A stretch of DNA of 64,000 bases from contig JAUXZS010000024.1 in assembly GCA_030692515.1 (NCBI GenBank), positions 62,001 to 126,000 of the forward strand, given 5' to 3'. Made by a program: the position numbers and the translations under genes. Position 1 is the first letter of the stretch. Every line of letters begins with the position of its first letter. This DNA comes from Bacteroidota bacterium. GTDB taxonomy: Bacteria > Bacteroidota > Bacteroidia > B-17B0 > Aurantibacillaceae. The notes below the pieces were generated by a model. It was not told the DNA's origin and did not search any database. It saw nothing but the letters and a program-made list of their open reading frames with translations. Below, in pieces: positions 19,646-27,346 of this stretch.

Positions 19646-21595
19646 ATGTTTCATTCAATTTTAAAAAAAACACTACTTACCTTTTTACTTCTTGAGGTTT
19701 TTTCATATTCATTAAAAGCAAACCCAGGAGATACAACTTGGGTTACAATTTATAATCTTAGAAAAATTAAAGCTTATGGTAATTATGACACCACAGCAAC
19801 TTTACCGAGCGGGGTGCGTTATCGTAAAATGCGTTTGCATTATATACTAGGAAGATATTCTTGTCCAAGCGGAGAGCAATATTGTGGTTCGTGGGATTAT
19901 ACAACACAAATTTACGCCAAACCAGTTGGAAAAGATACCGTTGAAATTGCTCGTGTAATTACTCCTTATGCCACCGACTGGCTTGCTTCAAACAGAAAAC
20001 ACGATTTTGTAATTGAAGTATCAGACTACGCAACCTCCTTACAAGGACCAACTGGTTTTAGATTTGTATATAGTGGATATTCATGGGGATTTACCGTTAC
20101 ACTAAAATTAGAATTAATAGAAGGCGTTCCACCAATGGACGCTTTGTCTGCTAAAAATATCTATGAAGGTTATTATGCTTACGGAAAAACAGCAGATCCG
20201 ATTGAGAATCATCTTACCTCAAAAACTTTCTCCTACACTACTCCAGTTTCTAAAACCTTTATTAAGAACTCTATAAGTGGTCATGGTGCCGATGATACCG
20301 ACTGCGCAGAATTTTGTAGTAAATATTATGATCTAAAAATAAATAACCTTAATGTAGCTCAAAAACAATTGTGGAGAAATGATTGTGGTTTAAATAATGT
20401 TTACCCACAAACCGGTACTTGGATTTATGACAGAGCGAATTGGTGTCCGGGTGCAGTGGTTTGGCCAATCTATCATGACATATCAAGCTTAACTACAGCA
20501 AACACAACTTTTAGTGCAGACATTGATATGGAACCTTACACAGCTCCGATTCAAACAAATGCCACAGCAGGTTATCAATTTTCTACTCAAATGATTAATT
20601 ACAGCGCACCAAATCATTCTTTAGATATTTCAATTGAAGACATCATTTCTCCAACAAAAAACGAAAATTATTTCAGAAGCAATCCCGCTTGTAATAATCC
20701 TGTAATTAAAATAAAAAATGTAGGAACTAACTCTATCAACAACGTTGCTTTTAATTATGGCTTAGTGGGCAACACAGCTTTAACTTATACATGGACAGGA
20801 AATTTAAATTTTCTTGAAGAAACTATGGTTGTTTTTCCGCCTTCATTATCAATTTACACAAATAATATTTCAAGTACTTTTCAGGCATCCGTTGTTTCTG
20901 TTAACGGAACTACCGATCAAAATGCATTTAATAATAGTTACCAATCACAAACATCTGCAGTATCACTATATCCTTCAAACTTTGTTATTAAAATATTCAC
21001 AAATAGTTCTACTGTTCCTTCTACCAACTTTAATGAAACTTCTTATATATTATATAACGAGAACGGAGGGATTGTTTTAGAGAGAGATAGTTTACCTAAC
21101 GTTACGCTTTTTGCCGATACTGTTAACTTATTACCTGGTTGTTATAAATTAGTTGTTAATGACCAAGGTTGCGATGGTTATAAGTGGTGGGCAAATACCG
21201 CAGCAGGCAACGGAAATGTTAGGTTTGAAAATACCGCAGGCACAAGTGTTTTTTATAATCCTAATGGTGATATTGGTTGTCAGTCTACAAAATATTTTGT
21301 TGTTGCAAATACCACTGGACTATCTGAAAATATTGAAAAACAAAACGAAATTGAAATTTATCCAAATCCTGCAAGTGGTTTAGCTTACCTCAAATTAGAC
21401 CTTGTTAAAGACCAAATTGCAAAGTATACTATTACTGATGTAAGCGGAAAACTTATTCAACAAAAATTATTTAATAAAATTAGCAGTGGTTATGAAACTA
21501 TAGACATACATAACCTTGAAAATGGTATTTATTTTATCTCTATTGAATTAGAAAATAATTTAATTACCACTAAAAAATTAATTATTCATAATTAA
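19646..21595 (+). CDS. Secreted PNGase F-like glycopeptide amidase with T9SS sorting domain
   Basis: Signal peptide at residues 1-25. Residues about 30-300 match the two-part fold of peptide-N-glycosidase F: MRLHYILGRYSC, then GSWDYTTQIY with D84 at the expected catalytic aspartate, SGHGADDTDCAEFC with E222 at the second acid, and WRNDCGLN and TWIYDRANWCPG. Such enzymes cut N-glycans from asparagine. Residues about 330-560 are Ig-like or unassigned. The last 80 residues (IEIYPNPASG to the end) are a type A T9SS sorting domain, so the product should cross the outer membrane and be surface-anchored or released. It is about twice the length of classical PNGase F because of the C-terminal additions. 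Confidence 0.83.
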   Translation: MFHSILKKTLLTFLLLEVFSYSLKANPGDTTWVTIYNLRKIKAYGNYDTTATLPSGVRYRKMRLHYILGRYSCPSGEQYCGSWDYTTQIYAKPVGKDTVEIARVITPYATDWLASNRKHDFVIEVSDYATSLQGPTGFRFVYSGYSWGFTVTLKLELIEGVPPMDALSAKNIYEGYYAYGKTADPIENHLTSKTFSYTTPVSKTFIKNSISGHGADDTDCAEFCSKYYDLKINNLNVAQKQLWRNDCGLNNVYPQTGTWIYDRANWCPGAVVWPIYHDISSLTTANTTFSADIDMEPYTAPIQTNATAGYQFSTQMINYSAPNHSLDISIEDIISPTKNENYFRSNPACNNPVIKIKNVGTNSINNVAFNYGLVGNTALTYTWTGNLNFLEETMVVFPPSLSIYTNNISSTFQASVVSVNGTTDQNAFNNSYQSQTSAVSLYPSNFVIKIFTNSSTVPSTNFNETSYILYNENGGIVLERDSLPNVTLFADTVNLLPGCYKLVVNDQGCDGYKWWANTAAGNGNVRFENTAGTSVFYNPNGDIGCQSTKYFVVANTTGLSENIEKQNEIEIYPNPASGLAYLKLDLVKDQIAKYTITDVSGKLIQQKLFNKISSGYETIDIHNLENGIYFISIELENNLITTKKLIIHN

Positions 21596-21624
21596 ATAAT
21601 CGAATCTGGTTTTTGATTTGAAAA

Positions 21625-22059
21625 TTAACCTTTAAAACCAACTGCTGTGTGAGAACCATCACAATAGGGTTTTGAGGCAGAAGCGCCACATCTGCAGAGC
21701 GCGGTTGCTTTACTCCGTTTTATTTTATTACCTGATTCATCTTTAATAATGATGTCGCCATAAATAATTAGGGGTCCGTTAGGGATTAATTCAATAATAT
21801 TTTCGGGAGATATTTCAGCTTCACTTTTTTTTCCATCGTTATTAAAATAACTTAATGCACCCGAAGGACAAGCATTTACATGCTTAATAATTTCCGGAGT
21901 TGAAGCACCTGTCGGATTTATCCATGGTTTAGTTTTCGGATTAAAGACAGTTAATAAACCTTTTTCCCCTTTCCAACAAAATGTAGAATGCATACACAAT
22001 TTTGGTCTCCATACAATTGTAATCTCTTCATTACTGTATTTTTTTATAATTTCCTCCAT
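21625..22059 (-). CDS. CDGSH iron-sulfur protein with N-terminal YjdI-type Fe-S domain
   Basis: Residues 10-75 resemble the monocluster YjdI/DUF1271 domain (C22, C28 and C64 in a WRPKLCMHSTFC ... NACPSGAL setting). Residues 118-144 are a CDGSH zinc-finger-type 2Fe-2S site with all ligands: C122, C124, C133 and H137 (CRCGASASKPYCDGSH). The two-domain arrangement is seen in other bacteria and suggests electron transfer or Fe-S sensing in the cytosol. It is the last gene of a redox operon, 17 bp after the pirin gene. Confidence 0.87.
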   Translation of the reverse strand: MEEIIKKYSNEEITIVWRPKLCMHSTFCWKGEKGLLTVFNPKTKPWINPTGASTPEIIKHVNACPSGALSYFNNDGKKSEAEISPENIIELIPNGPLIIYGDIIIKDESGNKIKRSKATALCRCGASASKPYCDGSHTAVGFKG

Positions 22060-22076
22060 TTTAAAAAATAAAAAAA

Positions 22077-22925
22077 TTAAGACAAAAATCCCATTTTACC
22101 TTGTTGATAATCGCGCATGGCTTCCATAATTTCAGTTTCTGAAGTCATAACAAAAGGACCATGAGTAACTAAAGGTTCATTTATTGGTTCGCCAGCCATT
22201 AATAAAAGTATTGCATCAGCACTTGCAGTTAATTTAATTTCAGCTTCCTCATTTTCAAACGCAATTAAACTATGCTGTTTTGCAACTATATTTTCATTTA
22301 CTTTTAAATCACCTTCTAAAACATAAAAAGCAACATTATTTGTTTTAGGAAAAGAAAAAGAATAATTGCTTCCCTCTTTCATTCTTAACATTGCAGTAAA
22401 TACTTCAGACTTTGCTGGTCCTTTTTTGTCAAGAAATTTTCCTGAAACTAATCTTAACTCCACACCTTCTTTTTCAATTAACACAATTTCCTTTTTGGTT
22501 ATTGGTTGGTAAGACGGCGGATCCATTTTATTTGCTTTTGGTGTATTAATCCAAAGTTGAATGCCTTGCGAGCGACCACCTTTTTTAATAAATTCTTTAT
22601 CTGCTTTTTCACTATGTACAATTCCTCTTCCTGCATTTATCCATTGCACTTCGTTATCGCCAATAACTTTTTTATTTCCTAAAGAATCCTCATGTTCGAT
22701 AGAACCATTATACATGAAAGTTATTGGACTAAAACCCCGATGCGGATGAGGAGGTACATTAAAATTATTTTCGTTTGGTTTATAAGTGAAATCAAAATGA
22801 TGCAATAAAATAAACGGACTTACCTGCTGCATCCCTTGCAAAGGAAAAGCCTGACGCAATTTTATTGGACCCATCATAGTTTCGGGCGCAATATGAATGG
22901 ATTGAATTTTTCTATAGTTGCTCAT
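22077..22925 (-). CDS. Pirin family protein (cytosolic)
   Basis: Bicupin with the pirin N-terminal metal site: NVPPHPHRGFSPITFMYNG, then GRGIVHSE, giving the usual His-His-His-Glu set. The C-terminal cupin (residues about 170-265) lacks obvious metal ligands, as is usual. Pirins are iron proteins; some have quercetinase activity, others act in regulation. It overlaps the upstream FMN-reductase gene by 14 bp, so the two are translationally coupled. Confidence 0.9.
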   Translation of the reverse strand: MSNYRKIQSIHIAPETMMGPIKLRQAFPLQGMQQVSPFILLHHFDFTYKPNENNFNVPPHPHRGFSPITFMYNGSIEHEDSLGNKKVIGDNEVQWINAGRGIVHSEKADKEFIKKGGRSQGIQLWINTPKANKMDPPSYQPITKKEIVLIEKEGVELRLVSGKFLDKKGPAKSEVFTAMLRMKEGSNYSFSFPKTNNVAFYVLEGDLKVNENIVAKQHSLIAFENEEAEIKLTASADAILLLMAGEPINEPLVTHGPFVMTSETEIMEAMRDYQQGKMGFLS

Positions 22926-23445
22926 CTTGAATTTTTTTTATGATTTCAATTAATTTATTTTTTAATTCCTCATTTACAATTCCTTCGCCTTCTTTAAAAT
23001 TTTCTTCAAAACTCGGTAAAGAAAAAGTAGCTATGATTTTTGCACCAAAGCGAGGAAAGTATTTTTCGGAAATTTCTAAAACGCTAGCCCCGCCCCTTGC
23101 GCCGGTAGATGTTGCCATTAGTAACATGGGTTTATCCTTAAAAATATTTAATTCGATTCGTGAAGCCCAATCGGAAATATTTTTAAAAGCAGTTGAGTAA
23201 TTTCGGTTATGTTCTGCCATAGAAACAACTAGTAAATCGGCTGAAAAAATTCTATCTAAAAAATCTTTTGCCAATTTAGGTTGACCAATTTCTTTTTCAA
23301 TATCAACGCTGAATAAAGGTAATTCGTAATCGTTTAAATCAAGCACTTCAACCTCACAATTCTTAAAAAGAGAGGCAGCATAAACTGCTAATTTTTTATT
23401 GATTGATTGTTTACTGCTACTTCCACCAAATGCAATTATTTTCAT
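22912..23445 (-). CDS. NADPH-dependent FMN reductase family protein
   Basis: Flavodoxin-fold reductase of about 177 residues: the phosphate-binding GGSSSKQSINKKLA loop (residues about 7-20), LVVSMAEHNRNYSTAFKN at the flavin ring site, and LMATSTGARGGASVL. The family reduces FMN, quinones, azo compounds or chromate with NAD(P)H. It sits between two pirin genes and could supply reduced flavin or remove quinones formed by them; this pairing is an inference. It overlaps the next gene by 14 bp. Confidence 0.88.
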   Translation of the reverse strand: MKIIAFGGSSSKQSINKKLAVYAASLFKNCEVEVLDLNDYELPLFSVDIEKEIGQPKLAKDFLDRIFSADLLVVSMAEHNRNYSTAFKNISDWASRIELNIFKDKPMLLMATSTGARGGASVLEISEKYFPRFGAKIIATFSLPSFEENFKEGEGIVNEELKNKLIEIIKKIQDEQL

Positions 23446-23494
23446 ATTATATCTTTATTAGTGAGGTAATTTAAAATGAATTAATTTTAATTTA

Positions 23495-24367
23495 TTAAAC
23501 AGTCATTGGCACTTCCATTATTAAAAATTCTGATTTTGTTTTTGCTTCTAACGAGATTTTATCTACATCCCAAACACCATAACCATCTCGTGAATTTAAT
23601 AATTGTCCGTTTACCTCTAAATCTCCGCTTAAATTAAATATGTAAATTCCATTACCTTTTAATTTTAAAGTGTATTCTGTTGAAACTCCTTTATCAAATT
23701 TTCCTAAATGAAACCAAGCATTTTGATGAATCCATACTCCGGCATCATCAGCGTTTGGCGATAAAATCTGTTGCAATTTATTATGCCTGTCTTCTTCACT
23801 AAGTGTAATTTGATCGTAGCGAGGCGTGACATTTTTTTTATTCGGAAAAACCCAAATCTGTAAAAACTTTACTGTACTATCTTTACTCTTATTATATTCG
23901 CTATGCTGAATTCCTGTTCCAGCACTCATTACTTGAATATCACCATTTTTTATCACAGCAACATTACCCATACTATCTTTATGCTCCAAATCACCCTCTA
24001 ATGGAATACTAATAATTTCCATATTATCATGGGGGTGAGTTCCAAAGCCCATTCCGCCTTTAACAACGTCGTCATTTAAAACACGTAAAACCCCAAAGTG
24101 CATACGTTCTGGATTATAATAATTAGCAAAGCTAAAAGAATGTTTACTATGCAACCATCCGTGATCAGCATCACCTCTAGTATCTGCTTTGTGCAAAATT
24201 GTATTTTCCATAATTTTTGAATTTGTGTTTGGAATATGATTAAAACCTAAAATTTCAAGTTCCTTAAGTTCATCAATATCATTTTTAATAATATTACCAA
24301 AGGAATTGGCTGCTACAAACATTCCAGTACCTAAAAGACCTTTTTTCAAGAAATTTTTTCTATCCAT
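23495..24367 (-). CDS. Pirin family protein with Tat-like signal peptide
   Basis: The N terminus MDRKNFLKKGLLGTGMFVA looks like a Tat signal with an RK in place of RR, followed by a hydrophobic core and AANSFG. The pirin domain starts near residue 60: GTHPHDNMEIISIPLEG and GTGIQHSE supply the metal ligands (three His and a Glu), with WVFPNKKN as in the YhhW group. Ordinary pirins have no export signal, so this one is probably periplasmic. It is the first gene of the operon and is followed by the FMN reductase after 49 bp. Confidence 0.82.
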   Translation of the reverse strand: MDRKNFLKKGLLGTGMFVAANSFGNIIKNDIDELKELEILGFNHIPNTNSKIMENTILHKADTRGDADHGWLHSKHSFSFANYYNPERMHFGVLRVLNDDVVKGGMGFGTHPHDNMEIISIPLEGDLEHKDSMGNVAVIKNGDIQVMSAGTGIQHSEYNKSKDSTVKFLQIWVFPNKKNVTPRYDQITLSEEDRHNKLQQILSPNADDAGVWIHQNAWFHLGKFDKGVSTEYTLKLKGNGIYIFNLSGDLEVNGQLLNSRDGYGVWDVDKISLEAKTKSEFLIMEVPMTV

Positions 24368-24415
24368 ATTTAAATGCTATCATAAATATACAAATAGTGA
24401 CACAAAAAGTTGTAA

Positions 24416-24436
24416 AGGAATAGCAAGAATATTCCT
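24416..24436 (-). terminator. Small hairpin after the 24485 gene
   Basis: AGGAATA (24416-24422) pairs with TATTCCT (24430-24436) across a 7-nt loop, 48 bp beyond the stop of the upstream minus-strand gene. Only three Ts follow directly, so it is a weak candidate. Confidence 0.3.
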
Positions 24437-24484
24437 AAATAAAGTAAAAAACTAATAAATATAGGCGACTCGGCGAGAAAAAAA

Positions 24485-25045
24485 TTACTTTGAAGACTTA
24501 GGAGTTTCCTGTTTAAAGGCAATTAAATCAGACAGTTCTGTTTTAATATTTTCAGCCCAACTATTAATGGCTAAATTATAAGCGCCATACTTTGATTCCT
24601 TTTGGAAATGCATGATTCTATCTGCCAAACCAATTTTAGCAGCTTTATATTTTTCTTCAAAGGAAACCGGATAAGGATCTAATTTAGCTTCCTTAATTGA
24701 CTTTCTTAATTTCCTACTATACAATTCCCCAATATCAAACATAACCTGACAATATTTTAAATACATATCAGATTCATTTTTAGGTTTAATCCACGAATTT
24801 CTCCAATCAAAAACTGTTACCACGTATGTTGTTGTGCCAGAAAATCTAGAACCTTTTTTCTCACTTGCTAAAATCTCAATCACACAAACACTGCCAACAT
24901 TTAAAGAATCAATAACATCTCCCTTAAAATCATTTAAGGTAAGAAGTCTGCCAGCAGACCAATGAATGGTGTCGGTAGAAGAAATTTGCGAAATAAAAGA
25001 AAGAGTACTAAAAAGAAACAGAACTAAAATTGAAATTTTTTTCAT
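24485..25045 (-). CDS. Exported protein of unknown function (DUF922-like)
   Basis: Signal peptide at residues 1-21 (MKKISILVLFLFSTLSFIS). The mature protein begins with a WSAGRLLTLNDFKG segment resembling the start of DUF922 proteins, continues with a beta-rich part, then an amphipathic helix region (YCQVMFDIGELYSRKLRK). No HExxH or other catalytic set is visible, so a protease role cannot be supported. It is probably periplasmic. It stands alone on the minus strand, divergent from the pseudouridine synthase gene. Confidence 0.62.
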   Translation of the reverse strand: MKKISILVLFLFSTLSFISQISSTDTIHWSAGRLLTLNDFKGDVIDSLNVGSVCVIEILASEKKGSRFSGTTTYVVTVFDWRNSWIKPKNESDMYLKYCQVMFDIGELYSRKLRKSIKEAKLDPYPVSFEEKYKAAKIGLADRIMHFQKESKYGAYNLAINSWAENIKTELSDLIAFKQETPKSSK

Positions 25046-25115
25046 AAAAAATAATTGAAATAAAGATAATACAATATTATTATTAAATGATAATTTTACA
25101 ATTTAAAACAATTTA

Positions 25116-25712
25116 GTGGAACGTTACTTTATTATATATAAACCTTATAAAATGATTTCTCAGTTTATTAGTCCATATGAACAGCGCAAGTTGGGCGAAT
25201 TAAACTATATTTTTCCGGAAGGAACTAACGCTGTTGGTAGACTTGATAATGACAGCGAAGGTTTATTGATACTAACAACTGATAAAAGTTTAGCTAACAG
25301 ATTACTGCATCCAACAAGAAAACACAAGCGAAGTTATATTGTACAAGTAGAAAGAAAAGTGGAAGAACACTCATTAACAAAATTAAGAGAAGGTTTACAA
25401 ATAATAGTAAAACGAAAAGGATTTTACATTACCCAACCAGCAGAAGTAAACTTAATTGAAAAACCCGCAAATTTACCTTTAAGAGAACATCCATTTAGAG
25501 AAAGCCTACCTCACTCCTGGTTAGAATTTGTTTTAACCGAGGGAAAAAACAGGCAAATAAGAAAAATGTGCGGCGCGGTTAGACATGATTGCAAAAGATT
25601 AATAAGAACAAAAATTGAAAATTTAGAGTTGGGTGATATGCAACCTGGTGAGGTAAGAGAAATTGAACAAGAAAAACTGTTTGAATTGTTGTTGTTAAAT
25701 GATAACAATTAA
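25116..25712 (+). CDS. rluE: 23S rRNA pseudouridine synthase, RluE/RsuA family
   Basis: A 198-residue enzyme without an S4 domain, as expected for RluE-type synthases. The catalytic aspartate is D44 in VGRLDNDSEGLLILT; KPYKMISQF and FVLTEGKNRQIRKMCGAV are the other family motifs. E. coli RluE modifies U2457 in the peptidyl-transferase region of 23S rRNA; the same target here is inferred. The start is GTG at 25116, which puts FIIYKPYK at the normal distance from the N terminus. Confidence 0.87.
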   Translation: MERYFIIYKPYKMISQFISPYEQRKLGELNYIFPEGTNAVGRLDNDSEGLLILTTDKSLANRLLHPTRKHKRSYIVQVERKVEEHSLTKLREGLQIIVKRKGFYITQPAEVNLIEKPANLPLREHPFRESLPHSWLEFVLTEGKNRQIRKMCGAVRHDCKRLIRTKIENLELGDMQPGEVREIEQEKLFELLLLNDNN

Positions 25713-25740
25713 ATTATTTATGTTTTAAACCACATTCATA

Positions 25741-25990
25741 AAAAAGCCACGAATTGCACTAATTACACTAAGCTATTATTGAACTTACATCAAACGGAGG
25801 TAAACCAACCTGATGAAAAAGCCACGGATTACACGAATTACACCAAGCTATTTTTTAATTTCCTTAACTCTATTTTGGTGAAATATTTGTTCTTGCGATA
25901 AATCGCTGAACAATAAATTACACAAATTAAGATTAAATTTTAACTAAAGATTAATTACTAATTCGTGCAATTAGTGAAATTAGTGGCTAC
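25741..25990. repeat. Dispersed intergenic repeat: two direct copies and one inverted copy
   Basis: Two direct copies of about 40 bp, 25741-25780 and 25816-25856, share AAAAAGCCACG, GATT-like and ACTAAGCTATT-like cores. A third, inverted copy at about 25957-25990 reads CTAATTCGTGCAATTAGTG and GTGGCT on the plus strand. Elements of the type GCCACGAATT...ACACGAATT are common in Bacteroidota spacers. The 334-bp gap 25713-26046 holds no gene. Confidence 0.7.
25786..25810 (-). other. Fragment duplicated from the end of the neighbouring peptidase-like gene
   Basis: The 25 bases here match 26095-26119 inside the 3' part of the minus-strand gene at 26047-26562 at all but about three positions (shared blocks TACATCAAACGGA and AAACCAAC). 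On the minus strand it reads as VGLPPFDV against VGLSPFDV in the gene. It lies between two copies of the dispersed repeat. Confidence 0.55.
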
Positions 25991-26046
25991 GTTATAAATA
26001 CACTTTGCATTCTAAAATATCACTATTTGATACATTTTTTTAAACC

Positions 26047-26562
26047 TTAATTTGTTGGTCTGAATATTTTAAACTTGCCTTTAGTTATAGTTTTTACATC
26101 AAACGGACTTAAACCAACTTTTCTTCCTGAACGTCCGGTATTTTGATCTGCTAGTATAAATTCCTCTTTACTTTTTACTTCAAAAATAATTGCTGTATGA
26201 TGAGAGAGGTTTTCCATATACTTTTTTTTATCTATCTCATATTTTAAACTAACGCCTTCGAATTGGATAATATCTCCTGGAAAAACACAATCCTTTTTAA
26301 AATTTACTTCTTTACCAAATTTATAATTACCATCCCAAGTTGCTCCCGTGTAGTTAAGCGCCTCTGCAGCAAAATCCCAGCACTCTCCTTTACCAACTTT
26401 TTTACCGATTTTCGATTTTGCAAAAGCAACAATGTTTTTATTTAAAAGCGGAAGACTATCGCAATTAAAAACTGCATTAAAATTATAAACTGGAATTAAA
26501 TTAGAGTAATTAATTCCTTTAAGATATAGTAAAGTTGATACTATTAAAATGCTAATCTTCAT
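26047..26562 (-). CDS. Exported papain-fold (NlpC/P60- or CHAP-like) cysteine peptidase candidate
   Basis: A hydrophobic N terminus (residues 3-18) suggests export, though the signal is weak. The order Cys-His-polar expected for NlpC/P60 or CHAP enzymes is present: C61 in GKGECWDFAAEAL, H121-H122 in LSHHTAIIFEV, and D139/N141 in LADQNTG. FPGDIIQFEG before the histidine is typical of these folds. Substrate is unknown; the usual role is peptidoglycan peptide or amide hydrolysis. The gene overlaps the upstream M24 peptidase gene by 11 bp. Confidence 0.65.
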   Translation of the reverse strand: MKISILIVSTLLYLKGINYSNLIPVYNFNAVFNCDSLPLLNKNIVAFAKSKIGKKVGKGECWDFAAEALNYTGATWDGNYKFGKEVNFKKDCVFPGDIIQFEGVSLKYEIDKKKYMENLSHHTAIIFEVKSKEEFILADQNTGRSGRKVGLSPFDVKTITKGKFKIFRPTN

Positions 26563-27244
26563 TTTTTTTATTCAAAAATTGCTCAAAAAATCCACCAATT
26601 TCTTTTTTGGTGTCAACAAAATGTATTTCATAAATCCAAAATCTTTCATTACCGAATTTGTCTTTATCCCTCATTAAGTTTAAGTTTTCTGGGTGAATAT
26701 AATTAATAGTTTCTTCCCCAATAATTTTTTCGTGAGGAAAATTACCAATTAAATGTCCGCAATGAATATTACCATAATCCCATCCATATTTAGTTGCCAA
26801 TGTTTTTGTGTAATTATAAAATTCAGCGCCAGTAAGCGAATCTTTATTTTTAAAATAAAAATCTCGCCCTTCGTGCCAAGCTAATTCAACGTCTTTTTGC
26901 AACTTTAATTTATCTATATTCTTTCCTATCACATATGTTTTACCAATATCAGCTTCCCAGTTTTCAAAAACTGGACCGAAATCAAAAAACAAAATATCAT
27001 CTTCTTTTAAAACTAAATTTGGCGGATTTTCTTTATAAGGGCAAAGTGTATTTTTTCCTGCCCTAACAATACGTTTGTGCCAATATTTTTTTATTCCAAA
27101 AAGTTCAAAGGCAAGGTTAAAAATTTCTTTATTTAATTCTAGCTCTGATTTACCGGCAACTATTAACCCACGTTTTTGAATCTCGTCAAAAAGTTGAAGA
27201 GCGTTTTTTTCTGCAGAAATTAAATTTGAAATTATATTACCCAT
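26552..27244 (-). CDS. M24 family metallopeptidase (aminopeptidase P/creatinase fold)
   Basis: Pita-bread fold with the five M24 metal ligands in order: two aspartates in FFDFGPVFENWEADIGKTY, a histidine in HCGHLIGNF, a glutamate in IYEIHF, and a last glutamate in GGFFEQF. At 230 residues it lacks the N-terminal domain of true aminopeptidase P. No signal peptide, so it is cytosolic. Substrate cannot be told from sequence. It overlaps the downstream exported cysteine-peptidase-like gene, so the two are co-translated. Confidence 0.8.
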   Translation of the reverse strand: MGNIISNLISAEKNALQLFDEIQKRGLIVAGKSELELNKEIFNLAFELFGIKKYWHKRIVRAGKNTLCPYKENPPNLVLKEDDILFFDFGPVFENWEADIGKTYVIGKNIDKLKLQKDVELAWHEGRDFYFKNKDSLTGAEFYNYTKTLATKYGWDYGNIHCGHLIGNFPHEKIIGEETINYIHPENLNLMRDKDKFGNERFWIYEIHFVDTKKEIGGFFEQFLNKKNED

Positions 27245-27299
27245 ATATTATTTAAACTATAACGAACAAATCAATTGAAGGTACAAAAATAAGAATAAA

Positions 27300-27327
27300 A
27301 AAAGGCATAGAATATTCTATGCCTTTT
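27300..27327 (-). terminator. Rho-independent terminator of the TonB receptor gene
   Basis: A perfect 28-nt palindrome (stem around GGCATAGAAT), with a T run on the minus strand just beyond it, 20 bp after the receptor's stop codon. Confidence 0.85.
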
Positions 27328-27346
27328 AATAGTTTAAAAAAATCAA

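Noticed and set aside
25741-25990. Insertion sequence or miniature transposon
   Set aside because: No transposase, no clear terminal repeats and no target-site duplication can be seen; the block looks like common short dispersed repeats.
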